A stretch of 64,000 nt of DNA from Plecoglossus altivelis (Eukaryota > Chordata > Actinopteri > Osmeriformes > Plecoglossidae), in NCBI GenBank assembly GCA_036571765.1, contig BROE01000024.1, forward strand, positions 4,698,862 to 4,762,861, in the 5' to 3' direction. Below are positions 36,098 through 50,313 of the stretch, piece by piece. The translations under genes and the position numbers were made by a program. The notes beneath the pieces were generated by a model. The model was not told the DNA's origin. It searched no databases and saw only the letters and a list, made by a program, of their open reading frames with translations. How positions within the stretch are numbered: position 1 is the first letter of the stretch; each line of letters opens with the position of its first letter.

Positions 36098-39000
36098 CTG
36101 AAACGGAAAAAGGGAGAAGAAAAAAAAACAACGACTCAGAAAACAAGTTCTACCAAAAGCTCCCGTCAGGGAGTTTCAGAGTGATCACAGAAAGTCAAGA
36201 GGCTGGAGATTCGGCCATTTTACAGAAGTGTTCCCCGGCACGAATTATCTCTGCCTCTGATCAATATGACCTTCAACAGGGAAACAAATCTCCCCACACT
36301 TCCCTTCCTCCGATTAATCTCCTGCATAAGCGAAGAGGACAAGACTTAGATCTTGAGCATCAGGCTCCCACCCTACTGTTTAAGGGGTTGTAAATATGAT
36401 ATGATAAGAACTCTGTGGTCGCAGGGAACCACAGATGAACCCAGAAAAGAGACTAAATCTTTTGATGTATTAATTGTTGTATTAATGCATAGCTATATCG
36501 ATGAATTTATTCTGTCGCGTGTTTAATAGAATGCTATGGTTTTCCCATGATCAGTGGATTTTGTGGAGCATCTAAATTGTATTTAATCTGCTTACTTCAG
36601 CTTTTCTAGTTGTTCTGGTGTGCATTGGTCTCTAAATCCATTTCAAAGATTTTACATTTGTCAATTGTGCATTTTGTATTAAATTTGATTTAAGGGTGAT
36701 TTATAAAAATAAAGAAAATAACGTTTTATGAATTACAGGGTATACGTGGCTGAACTGAAGCACAAGCAAACACAGAAACAGACAAAAAGATAAAATCCTT
36801 TGATTCAACAGCTTGATCTTGAAACAGAGTGTAGAGCAAATTATTTAAAAAGAATTGAGCAGCATGCCAATAAAAAATGCAGTAGATGACACCACACACT
36901 ACCTAATCCAACAGGAAGTGACTTTGCAAAACACACAGTTACACCATCCCCTTGACATCTTCATTTCCATATTCATACCAGTTCAGGCAGACCTCCAACT
37001 CTCCCCTGTGTGTTTACAGCTCTCTGTTTTAATTAGAGTGTTACGGTCTGTGTGTGTGTGTGTGTGTGCGTGTGAGTGTGTGTGTATGTGTGTGTGCATG
37101 CTAAGGCCTGCCTCTGCCTTCAGTTGAGCCACGGCTGACAGAGTGAAAGTGTCAGCTGAGCTGGCCTCACTATTCACTCATGTGGAACCCAACACTCAGG
37201 TTGGAGACCATGAATAATTCTTTAAAATTAACCATTGCAAGGGCATGACTGTGTGTCCACTTGAGATTTTCCATGCAGCCCTCCCACCTCTCCCTCCCCC
37301 TCCCCCCCTGCCCCATTTCCTGTACCAGATGGTGGCCGCCCTCCTCGTCGTAGTCGTCCTCGCCCCCGTCGGTCATCTCTCCCGCCTCTACTTCCAGCGC
37401 CCCGTCGCCTGCCTCCTCGCCTGAGTTCTCGGCTGCCTCGGACACAGACTCCTCGTTCAGGGAGTCACAGTTGTCCTCGTACTTCCTCTGAGTCTCTGGA
37501 CAGCAAAGGACAGCGAGAGCGAGACAGAGAGAAAGAATATGCTGAAATGGTGACACCGAGAATTTGGCAGAAAAACAATTACCCAGGTAATTACTACTGC
37601 GTATTCATACTGAACTCTGCAGCCTAGAGAGGAGCAACCTTTAAGAGCAGAGCCTCATCTCTCCCCTGTCCCCCCCCCCTCGTCCTCTACTCTAGGACAT
37701 CTATAAAGGCCTCTCATACTGTGCCAGAACTGTGTTGACACCCGCCTCTGTGTTATGACAGAGAGCTCAGGTCCCTTATCTCCCGCTCTGTCAAAAAGAC
37801 TGATGGTGTGTGTGCCCTCTTAATTTCCTTCCCCCTGGCAGTAGTAGGATTTTTTACAGGTCGTCCCCCAGCCCCACCAGCAGCAGTTCTCCATCCATGT
37901 TCTCACCAGTCTCAGCCCTCTGCTGCTTCTCGATCTTCTCCAGGCGGCCCAGGAGAGAGTCAATCTTCATCTTAATCTGAGTCAGCTCCCGTTTGATAGT
38001 CTGGAGCTGATCCGACTTCACTGCTGAGACAAAGTACACAGAAACGCACACGCAGGCTTTCACTCCATCGTTTCACAGGCATCTACATTCTGAGCCATAT
38101 TCCTCATGGCGAGTCAACATGTCGTAAGTTGTGAATTGAGCCTCCCGACTCCTGTTGATAGGCAGCTCATGGCAGATCCAGAGCCACCATTAGATAGTAG
38201 GTTCCATTTGGCTCAACAGCCTATCATTTTATCAACCTACTTCATCACCAGATATCGAGTTCTCCTAATTCAAACGTGACCTTTCCGCAATTAATCTGTA
38301 GATTGGATCACAGCTCCCATCCACTGTGCTGTCTAATTCACGCTCGCTACCTGTGACAGAACATCCGTCTATCCAATCCCTCTATCCGATCTTCTTATCT
38401 CTTCAATTGCCTTGTTAATGAGGCCCTGGAGTATGAGAAGAGGACACATCTATTGGAATTTCTTGCATTATAACACTGACATCTCAGAATATAACTAGTG
38501 TCATTTTGGGCTAAATCAACGTATTTCACAGGCTGGCGCATCATCTATGAACTGTGTCAAATGGTTTCGACTTCTTGAATCCCTCTTCTGCGCCAAGCGG
38601 CTTTCATTATTAGTCATGAGGAAGCCTAAAAAGCAACGGAAAGACTTGACCTTGATCAAGCCAGTAGTTTGAATAGCTAAGTATGACAAGCGCATAAATA
38701 TGGCAGATTCAAGCTCATCTCTCTGACACAGAGATGAGGGTGTACACCAAGTGGTTAGGAGCGAGCTGGAGAGGAAGATTATACTTCTAAATATAAACGA
38801 AATCTGTCCCCCCCTAAACCTTAGATGCATGAATGTCATCAGCTGAAAATACAAAATGTGAGGGACAAAAGTAAAAGCGTGAAATTCATATTTGACATCA
38901 ATCAAATCTGGTCAGTTTCGCAATCGGGATACAACTTGGGACTGTAAAAGCCTTCACTACTCCACGACACGTATTTCCCTACAGAATCAGAAAGCTTAGC

Positions 39001-42000
39001 TCCGAAACACATACTGCAGGAAATCAAGCCAGGTGTGCTCTGACAGGGTAAGCTATTAAAAGCACACAACTGTGTATATGTGTGTGGTTTCCAATTTCAC
39101 AGCAAGCAGTTATGTCTAGGTGCTGTGTGTGTGTGTGTGTGTGTGTGTGGGGGGGGGTATTTCAAATGAGCCTGCTGTAGTGTTCTGGAGAGTTTATTGA
39201 CTCTAAAAGCTGAAGAGTGGCACAGAAATGACCTTTTAACAGGAAGAGAGAATGGGAAATGGATCTTATGTTATGTGATGTCCCTCTCTCACCCTTCTCC
39301 GGTTCCAATGGTTTTTTCATGCAGAATACAGACTCGATGCTGTTTCACACAAACAAACAAACACACACACACACACAAGATAACACAAAATCTGTTTTTC
39401 CTCTGGGTAAAGTCCTCATTGCTTCTTTGATGATCAGAAAGTGTGGAGCAGTTTGTAATTCAGCAGTAGTTTCAATGTCTGGTTCTTTGTGGTATAAGTA
39501 ATAAAAAATCCTCAGAAAAAAGGAGCTCCAGACATTCACAGTCTAATCCCACATTTCATCAACTGAACATCTTTTGAGAGCCTGGATTAAAGGAGAGAAA
39601 AAGTTTTCTATCGTTGTTTGGCGGAAATTGAGGGCAAATGGATTAATCTAATTTAGGGATTTCGTGATGACCACAAAACAAGACTGCTCTCTGAAATACT
39701 AAAGGTCTTTGAATGGCACAGATGGAGATTACATTTGACAATGAGAATTGAGGCAGAAGGGTCTGAAGTTATTTCAGACTCTGACTGGCATCAAAAAGAG
39801 GCAATCACTAGCATTGCTGTAGGATCACAGGAGAAGAATCTCAAATAAGTACCAACTGACATCCTTGATTGACTGAAAATGGGTTTAATAATCGTAAAAC
39901 ACTCATTCAGAAACCTTTATCTTGATCCAGTCATTAGAGTTATACAAGCCCGAGTGTATGTATATATACACGAGTGTATATATGTTCAACATACTTAGTC
40001 TGGTTGTTGGACACTGGAATAGACGGAAAAAACACATAAAATGTGAGCTCTGCCATCAGATGGCTCAGGTCCCACGTAGAGAACGCTGTTCTGCATCACA
40101 GGTACGGAAAAACCACACTAACCAAGGAAGGAGAGCTACCTTAACTAACCTAACGCACACACAACCAATCAATACCAATATGAGTAATTTCTCGCAACAT
40201 TGTCGGGCTTTCCCAGAATCTAGCAAAGGACATTTGGCTTTAGTCTGAGGTGGAAAATCTATAAACTAAAAATAAAGACGAGGAAAACGCTTTTTTGGTT
40301 TCTTTCTCTTCCCCCCCCCCCTCTGCTACCATGAGCCCTGTGTTGCAAGCCCCCTGACAGACACCACCAAGCTGTTCTCTTAGATAAGGCTGGACTGAAC
40401 AGACAACAATAAACGAGCCAGACCACACACTGGCTTCAATTATACAGACCACCGTTTAAGACGGCAGTTTAGGAAAACAGAAGTAGACAGGCGACTCTGT
40501 GGGGACAACCCAAACCCTCCCTCTTACATGACGCTAATTACATTTAGTACACGCTGTTGTCATTCATCTGCCGATCAAACACTTCAGCAGTAGGCTAGCC
40601 CGCTTGGCTGGGTCCTTAGCAACAGGAACAACGGCGCTCCCTTCATGAAAGGAGGGCATTCAAATATGTTTCACCACTGGTGTGTCCTGTATTGTTTGCT
40701 GATGTGGAAACTGCCAATTAGCATGGCATTTACAGCAGTGTTAAGCCATGGCACTGCTAAATTGCAGTGGGAAAATGTCACTTGGAGGTGGATTTTCATG
40801 TCAAAATATTCTTAATGTAACATCTCTAGTATAACACGCAAGAGGTTTTTCGTAGTCTGGAGGCCCTGGAGAAGACTGTCTGGGTGAACTTACGTTTGAG
40901 GCCAGAGGAGGAAGAGGAGGAGGAGGAGGTGGGTGGTCTGGAGGAGGAGGAAGAGGAGGAGGAGGTCTTGACAGGGAAGGAGGTCTTGACACGCCGTGTG
41001 GAGGGCGCCAGGATACGGGAGCGTTTGAGGGGGATCACAGCCCTGGGAGGTGGGGCTATTCGCCCGTGGTAGTCAAACAGCCTGGAAGGACAGGTGGACT
41101 TATGAAAATGAACCTACACACACTGTATCTTCCTACCATCGCCAGCACTACATTGAATCTGAAAAGCCCTGCAGATTGTAATGGTTTCACACTTTAGTTC
41201 TCCTAAGCAGCAACAAAAGAATTGGAACAAATATTCTGGTATGCAATCAAATGTCAGATCGGACGTGGTGAAACTGTACACTGGCTTCTGCCCCTCAGCC
41301 TCGCGACCGTATCACTACCATGAACGTTACAGTAGATTGGCAAATGCTTCAAAAGGGGAGCATGGGGAGGGAAGCGAGCAGTAAAATGTCAAACAGGGTA
41401 TTTTTGCCTTTACTTCTTTGTTCTTAAAGTAGACTTCTATCACGGCTCACAGTCGACTTGACATTTCATAAATGTCTCCAGAGATAAAGGCTCTGATCAC
41501 CACCAAATCAAAGAAGAGACTAAACAGCAGGTGTCATAAACATTAACAATGTGCTCTGCTCTAAGCGTTCGCTCATTTTAGATGAGTCTCAATGTGATGG
41601 ATATCAACCTTTTCTTTTCTCCTTCCTCAATTGACTGTCTCAAGGAAGGTTTGAGGGCTGCCTATAGAAACAGGAGTGCTTTCAAACTGTCAAATGTCCA
41701 AAGCGTTCAGTCACTCTTCATCTGACAAATAAAGGATATGAATCGTACCGGCTGTAGAAATCATCTCTGTAGTAGTCGTAGTCAAATTCATAGCCGCTGT
41801 GAAAAACGTGTTGAGAAAAAGCAGGGGAGAGAGGAACAAGAGATAAAGAAAGAGGAGAGACAGAACAGGAGAAAGTGTCAGGATGTATCAATTCAAATGT
41901 GTCCAAACAAAAACCGGTTCAATTAAAATGGGTTTCAGATGCTTGTGCCAAGGTCAATATACATTTAATGAACAAGCCAAAGGTTGAAATGGCCCAGAAC

Positions 42001-45000
42001 AGAAAAAAAGGTTAACACTGACAAGATATAAACTAAAAGATAGAAAACAAAAGTAATTAAGCTTTCCAACCCACTGCATATTTAATTGGAGGTTCATTTC
42101 CATTTGGAGCAGTGCAGTGCTGTTTTAGGTTCTCTCGTTAAGGCTTATTTTGACAGCATTTGACTATTTTGAGCTCTGATGTTAAAATGTATGACACTGT
42201 GAAACCAAAAACCGCAGAAAGTGAGAAAGAAAGCTTGAGAGAGATCAAGTTGGGAGATTGAGTGAGTGGGTGGGGAAAAAAAATAGAAACAGAAAGACAG
42301 GATGAAAACTCAGACGGAGATAAAGAGAGAGACAAATGAATACTAGCAGGCCAACCTGTAGACAGCCGAGAGTGGTCGCTTGGACCCGGCCTTGGGCCTG
42401 TAGGGTTTGGGCTCTCCTGCCATGTTAATGTCTGAAAACAACAAACAGGAAACACATTGTTACTCACTTTTTGTCCCTTTCACAGCTGTCTGTATACCCT
42501 TGAGCCAAACATCAGGTGACAATGGCTCAGCTGTAGATTACGAAAAGCACGGTTTTATACATCTAATTGGAGTGCGTTTGTTGGGAGAGGCAAATTTGGG
42601 TAAGAAAAAAGAAGAAAAAAGCAGCGTGTCAAGGCCTCTTCTGTCTCCACAGGACCATGCCAACATCAAATCCAATTTAACACTGCTGTAGTGTAAATGA
42701 ATGAAGAAGCATCTTCTATTTGAAGAACACTTGCAGAAGGTGGGTTCTCTGAGTCATTGGCTAATTTGATCTGTAGAGACAGTACGTTGTGCAACTTTAA
42801 TGAATAAGAGTTCACTCGGCACAAGAGCACATTACATTCCATTTCAATCCAAACTTTTCCTGCACTTCATTGTAAGAGGACATTTAGAATCACTACCTTT
42901 CAGTGTATCTGAGTAACAAGGAATACATAATCCCAAACATTTGTGGCTAGTGGAAGACCAATAGGTACGCTTTGTGAAGAGGACACAGTAGAGTCAAGCT
43001 GATTATTCCTAGGTCTCTTTGTAAGTATATTCATCAGAAAACTGGCAATAACCTTTGAAGAACTTTCCTCCAAGACCGTGACATAAGCTACCGAGTGCAA
43101 GGAGCCTTTTTCAATACAGTCATAGAAATACATGTGGGATGAATTCCTGGAGACCACAAGACCATCAGGTGTGGAGGACATTTGATCACCGACTATGAAG
43201 GCTATCCTTCAGAGCAAGCTTCATTTCAAGGTTTTTGTAGGTTTCATTTCCACTCTCCATCCCCTTCCTGTCTGTCTCCACGTGGAGGAGGCCCCACTAT
43301 ACACATATATACCATTTTGCAAGAATCGTTCATATAACAATGCCAGGGTAAAAAAAAAAACGTTTTGAAATCTGGGAGTGTACAGTATTGACTGTAGTTG
43401 CACAATCTTATTCATGTCTTAACAGATGAGTCTAAATAATATATGCCAGCTCTGGCTATGATCACCAGGGAAGAGCCAGAGAGCCAGCGTGTAAGAGAGA
43501 GCCAGATAGAGAGAGATAGAGGAATAGAACTGGATACGGGAAAAATGAGGAGAGAGAGGTGTATAAGAACAGGGTGAGGAGAGAGAGAGAGGCATAGGTG
43601 TAGAGGGAGAGCGAGGAGAAAGGGCGATGAGAAAAGGATGGAGAGGTGTAGAGGGAGTGAGAGACCAAGCAGTAACTGGATGCAAAATATGTGCCTCCTT
43701 CCCTTTACTGAGGCAAGTAACAGGATCCAGCCCAGGGCTGTGTGAACATCAGCCAGTCAGTGTGTTTTAGCAAGGACTACACATGAGAGAGTGTGTTTGT
43801 ATGAGTTTAGCAGAGCGTGTGGCAATGATCAGTGTAATAACAACAATAACAACAACAACATGTTAGGTTTGGGACTAATAGATGTAAACACATCTTTATG
43901 CAACCAAATCTTGTTCATTGTACTCAAAAGATGAGATGAACATACACATCTTACTCTGATAATCAAAACAGCTGGAAACATAATTAACCACGCAAATCGA
44001 TAAAACAACCAACCAGCCCGAGACTGCAGATTTATCCTCTCAAGTTTACACATTCAGCACCATGGACAGCTCAAAGGGCAGCACCATGGACAGCACCACG
44101 GCCACAACACAGACAGGACCACAGACAGCACCAACTTCTGCACGCTGAGTGGTTTCAGCCAGTCAGCTGACAAACTGTCCTTGGGCACTGGCTGCACTTG
44201 GCAGTCCCATCCCTGCGTGAGGGGAGCTTTAGCCCTGTTTGACTGGGCTGTCAGGATAAGGCCTGAGTCAGGAGTTAAGTCCTCTGGAGCAGTGAGAGCC
44301 GTTAATACAACAACACATCACAGCATGTCCAGTGCTAACAAGACTGGGGAACTGGCCTCCTCCCAGGTCTTATTATGGGTGTCTATCTAAGCAGGGATGG
44401 TGTGTTTTGTGGTTTCGTGCTATGCGAGGGAAAGGGAAAACCCTCCCTCTGAATCACATTCTTGGGGTCGAGCACTCGGTTTGTTTTACTTATTCATGCC
44501 TCATTAACCATTCATCTGTTTGCTATTCATCTGTCTGTTTGCTCAATCTGCCACCTGTACACACAGTGAATCCTGGAGTTGCTGTTCATGGTGCTGAAGG
44601 CTGGAGGAAGGAGAATGAAGCTGTCCATGGTGCTAACAAAGCAGCGCTTCAAATACAAATAGGGCCCAAATCCAAGCTTGTGAAATATACATGGCACCGA
44701 CCTCGATATTATATGAAACCACGATGTGCATTCTTGAATTAAGCTCCTACTTTATATCTCAAGTTAAGCCTTTGCTAAAGAGGGAAGCAGCTGTCCGTGG
44801 AAGTGAAACCCAGGAAGTGGGAGACTGACTTTTTGCTGCAGGATAAAACCAACAGATTCTTTTCAGTCTGGCTTTCATGTGTGGAATCCCGCTCCATAAA
44901 TATCTAGATTCCAATCGCTTGAACTCAACTGCTGGCCTAAAAAACACACAAAAAGAAAACAGTATACTGAGGGTCTTCAGATTAACATGGGTGGATAAAT

Positions 45001-45939
45001 AAGTCAAAAGATGTGTCCCCCGAAGAATAAATAAAACTACTAATAGTATGTCATTGGGAAACAGAAGTACTAGCTGTTACTGCAGTCTTGCTCCGACAAG
45101 CCAACATGCACCAGCTACCCCATGGGGTACCCCAGACATCCATAGATATCGGACTCATTTGTTCCCTTCCTCATCTGTGTCTCCCTTGGGCTCTCTGACA
45201 GAGCGAGTGCATGTGTGACTTTTTCTCTCTCTGTGTGACCCCCCCCATCCTTTATTGTCACATTTCTTCCTCCCTGCAGTCCTCCCCTAACTCACTCCTC
45301 AACGCTCTCTGCCTCTCTCCATTTTACTGTGCTGTCTCCCTTTCTCTTTCTTTAAGCCTCTCTCTCTCTCCTTCAAAAGGAGCAAAGACATCTCATTATA
45401 AGATATTTCAATTCTGAGAGTCACCTGCGGGTTCTTTCTATCTGACACCTGTGCTGTGACGAAGTCCTTGCATGTCTCGCTCTCTACTCGCTTTCATCAC
45501 CCCCCGGAAGTGGGCTATGAATATTACACCATCAATGGGGAGCAGAGGCCTTGAATAAACCATGGTTAAAAAAATAAAATAAAATAAAAAAAACATTTCG
45601 GAATATGCACAGATTTTAACATTCACCTCAGCACAACTACATACAAAAAGAAAGGGAAAGAAATTGTGAGAGAAATAACGAGGAGGAGGGAGAGCATCAT
45701 TTTATTACCATTGCCAGCAGACTCATACTGTTAGATGGGTTTGGTTTGCTTGTTACTCTGGATACTGGTGTCACTTTAGGTCCAGTTCTAACCACATCAG
45801 GTCACACCAAATTGTGCCTCTCTCCTTCTCTCTCCTTCTCTCTCCTTCTCTCTCTCCTTCTCTCTCTCCTTCTCTCTCTCCTTCCCTCTCCCCCTCCCCC
45901 TCCCCCTCCCACGCGTGTGCGCACGCGCACATGCACACG

Positions 45940-45986
<47 letters not shown>

Positions 45987-48900
45987 CACAGTCATACATC
46001 CAGACAGGGCAATTCCATAGTGCTAGAAGAGGCTGATCATTTCAAACACACAGAAGAAGTGCTCCACCCTCCCAGAGAAACGGCAAGCCAATAATCAACA
46101 CAAGTATTCAGGACGAACCAACTGGAAACAAAACACACAGTCTCTCCAGACAGGGAGGGCACTGAGAATAAAAGATATTGGACAAAGAGAGGGCTTGTCA
46201 GCTGGGCAGAAGAGAGAGGGAGGGGCCCATGGAGAGGATCGGCTACACATTACAATTGGATTTGTGAGTAGCTGTACTATCTGGTTTGTGACACTAGGAA
46301 TGTGTCAGAATAGTGCAGATCTTATCTTAACTTACAAAACAACAGCTTCAAAATGGAGGACCTACACTGAAATGAACTACATTCAAAATAAAGCCCTGTC
46401 TTATTCTTTACTGCTCTCACATTTCAGCCCAGACAGTTTACCCAGACACTTCTGTAGCCAGGCACATCCTCTGCCACAACCTACTTCGAAGCCCAATAAG
46501 CTCACTGATGAAACCAGATGCCTGCAGATAGTGAACCAGTGTTATCAGACAAGGTAAACGCGTTGATGCTGCCTCTCCAACGACGTCTACAGCCCCAAGA
46601 GAGCTGCTTCAACGATGGCGTGACAAATCCCTTCGGCTATGCCGGCGATCTTCAGGATTGACATTAACATTTCTCCTCTGACTTAAAACAGGAAAGGAGC
46701 AATCTCCACAGACTGACACTGACGCCCCTGCGTTGCTGTCCTATTTTTCATGCACATTTAAAGTGCTTTCTTCCCCTCCTATCCTCCCTGGCTATGTGGC
46801 GAGATAAACATTAAAGAGACAGACAAGGAGGGGGATGGGGTGTGGAGAGAGGCAGAGAGAGAGACAAGAAAGCGGTGAAATAGTATTTTCTTAGGAGAGC
46901 CAAAAAGCCTGCCGCCAAACTTCCCCTCGTCTTCATTCATTGAACTAAACAACTAATTATGCAAAGTGGCTGGCGGCAAGAACGAGGGAGAGACAAAACT
47001 ACCCGAGAGAGAGCGAGAGAGACATAGACAGAGACAGAGAAGCTGTAATTCGGGCCTGGCAGACACGAAGACAGGAGGAGTTGATCAGCCCATCCCAATG
47101 GCCTACTCCCATATCTCATCAGCGTGTCTGTCTTTGATGCACGCTCCTTAGACCTCCTAAGCTGGGACAGCGTGGGAGGACACAAGCAGGGAATCTGGGA
47201 TGCGCAAACCATTGCATCTCATTCCAGACAAAATGACGAAGCCAGAAAAGATGGTAAACATGAACCTGAGGGAGCAACGCTGTCCAAATCAAAGAGCGTT
47301 TGATCCTCATTGTTCATAACTTTGTTATTCATTTCTCACTATCAATGTTCACCATACGGGGTCTCTCTCCCTCTTTCTCTCAGAATTAACATTCCACGGC
47401 TGTCTCAAACATTTCATCAGGCCTCACAGCCAGGGACATGCAGAGAGCCATGTCAGACAAGCTCAACCCACAGATGGATTTCAGCTCTGCGTCCCACGCA
47501 GAGCCAACATCTGATCACTCTCCTGTGAATACGGGGAGTGACACCAGATGTATTTCTCCAAAAATGAACAATAAAATCCAACTTCTATTTTGGATATTCA
47601 CTAGACACTCGCTGGCTCTCTATCGTCATGGCACCCATCACACCAAATTGTTTACCTCACTCCCTCTGACTTCCAATCCTGCTTGTCTGTCAGGTTCAGA
47701 ACCAAGCTTTCCACCCCCCCCCCCAAAGTTAAATGTGAGGAGTCTACATGGAGCTCCATGAAAGGGAGGGACCATGGCTGCAACCTTGGTTTCAGAAGTG
47801 TTTTCATCACTCAGTCAAAGGACTGCTATAGAATCCTCCCCACCATCTGCATATCAAAGGAGAATTACCTTTAGACCTCCAACCATCAAAGAGACGGAGG
47901 GGATTCATTAAAACACCAGTTAGTGGTTATGTCAAAGTGACCACCTGTGTCTTCTAACCCCATTAGAGGTATCAACAAAACAGTACTGTTCTGAACAGCC
48001 TTTTCTGCAAAGCACACCATGCATTCTGAGAGTGGATTCCTAATACACATCTTAGGCACGAGCAGCACTAAAGCTGGTTGCTATCAAACAAATGGTAAAT
48101 TTGTGTAGCCACTCATGTTGCATGGATCCACAGCCAGCCTGGGGCCCTTTTCACCACAGTGTGAAATCGCTGTTGAGGTAAAAACCCAAACACGTGAATC
48201 ACTCTTGCCCCAAATGTCTGACATTAGCTTGCATGAGGCTCGGCCAGGGTTGAAATTTTCTTTGCATAAGCAATTTGTCCAGTCAGTGATATAAAACGTA
48301 CCGCGTCTCACCCTTTCCATTAAAGTACAGAGGCTGAGTTACGAAGGAGCGAGTTTCACCCCCCTAACCCACTTAAGGCAGGCGGGGCCATTGGATGAAA
48401 ATAAACTTGCTCCAAACCTTGTGGCTGGGAGAGATCCAGAGCTGCAGACAAGGGGGAAGGCATCTTGATGAGATAGCATCTGGATACGGAGTGCAAAGCC
48501 ATACCATAGGCCTCCCTTGTACTAACAATGATACACTTTGCCCCCAAACAGAGAAACGAGGCTATGATGCTGGACGAGTGAATACTGTACCACTGATGAT
48601 AAGAGTTAATTAGCTTAAAAGCTTGAGATAATTTGATTGTGGGCAATGAGGCGTGTAGGCGCGCGTGTGTGGGGGGGAGAGACTACAACCACAACAAATA
48701 TCTCAACACTTACATGAGTTCCCTTTGATATTCCTGGGTTAGAAATAATCTCATGACAAGCCACGATAATCAGGTTAAATCATTGCGTTCATCTCCCACA
48801 ACTTGCTTCAGAGTGAAGTATAAAAATAGGCCGTCTTTGGTGCGAAATCTGCGACAGAAATCTCTTTGAACATCTCTTGCGTCATCGCTCTTTAGAATCC

Positions 48901-50280
48901 TCTGTTTAACATGTATATTTCATTTCAATGTGGAAATAGGGTAAGATACTGCTAACATGCAGACACCGCTACCTTGGCTTTTCAGCACGGAGACAGAGTG
49001 ATGTTAGTGTACTTGTCGACTAAAACGCATGCAAGACAGCAGGAGAGAAGCAATCTTTATTTTGGCGTCTATCAGTTAATGAGATATGCAACATTTCAAA
49101 ACTAGGTGCTGTGAAACATGCATCTAAATCTGGCGTCGATGTCAATCAACTTCTCACATTACACCTGATACAAGAAAATGTCATTCACACACGTCTGCAC
49201 TACATAGGCAAATGGGTACCAAAGGGATTCAAGCTGAGGTAAAAATTCAGACATCATTAGAGAAGCAGAACATTTCAAGCACGATCCGTCAGTCATTGTG
49301 TGGGCTTGTGTGAGCGAGTCTGAACCTGCGTACGCTCACGTTTCCCCTTTCCTCTGCATGCGCGTGAGTGACAGCATAGGCTGACTGATTGGTGCTTATC
49401 CTGGTGACTGTCCACCCACACGCTGCTCCTGATGAGCTAGGCTGGGATGTGGAGACATGGGAAGACTCATTCACCCCGTCACCTCCTCTCATCAGACAGC
49501 CCGAACTCTGTAACTGCTTGATGGTTAGGCTGGCTCCTATAGGGATAGACCGGGAGTGCTGAAGTTCGCAGAGAAATGCTTCATTGGTCCCTTGATTCTG
49601 GTTATTCGCAGTGTTACTGCGTCGACTGGGAAGGGTAGAGTGCTGAGCTAACAAGTGTCGTTGGCATCTTCTGGAAAGCCATGTCAAGCTACAGTGTGGT
49701 TTAGCGAGAGACGCAGAGCCACGTTGCTCATCATCCGTGGTCTCTTCCATCAGGACTGGAGTCGTACTCTTCATCCCCGGCGGGAAGCCTCAATAAACAT
49801 CCTTGTTTACAGATGCGAGATGGTGAGGTAGAGATAGCGAACCGTTCCGGTTGCGCAGCTGGCTCGAAGAACGACACGGGAGATACACCAGGGGCGTCGG
49901 GAGGAGACCCCTTTTGTGAGGTCTCCATCGTGGAAGTATCGTCCAGGCTTTTCCCCCCAGCAGGGGGAAGGTGAGACTAGAGCACAGTGCTTGCTGACAG
50001 GCTCCTCTCTCACATGAGTAAGACGGAGGCATCAGGAGAGTTCTGCTGGCCCCACACTGTGGAGGCTCATAGCAGGGGGTTAGCGGTCGCCATGGGGATA
50101 GCAGCCTGTCCTGTGGCCTCTGAGGGCTACCTTAGTGAAGAACCTTATCAAATCCTAAGCGCAGCCGTAGCTGGGGAACAGTCAGCGAAGCAGACATCTA
50201 ATATGGCCTGACTGCTGGACATTCGATCAGCTAAAATACATATGGGAAAGGGGAAAAACAGGTCCACATACACGAGCGTG

Positions 50281-50313
<33 letters not shown>

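Noticed and set aside
44058..44640. GCACCATGGACAGC repeated directly and in inverted form 540 bases later
   Set aside because: Very short and without flanking similarity; likely coincidence or a tiny local duplication.
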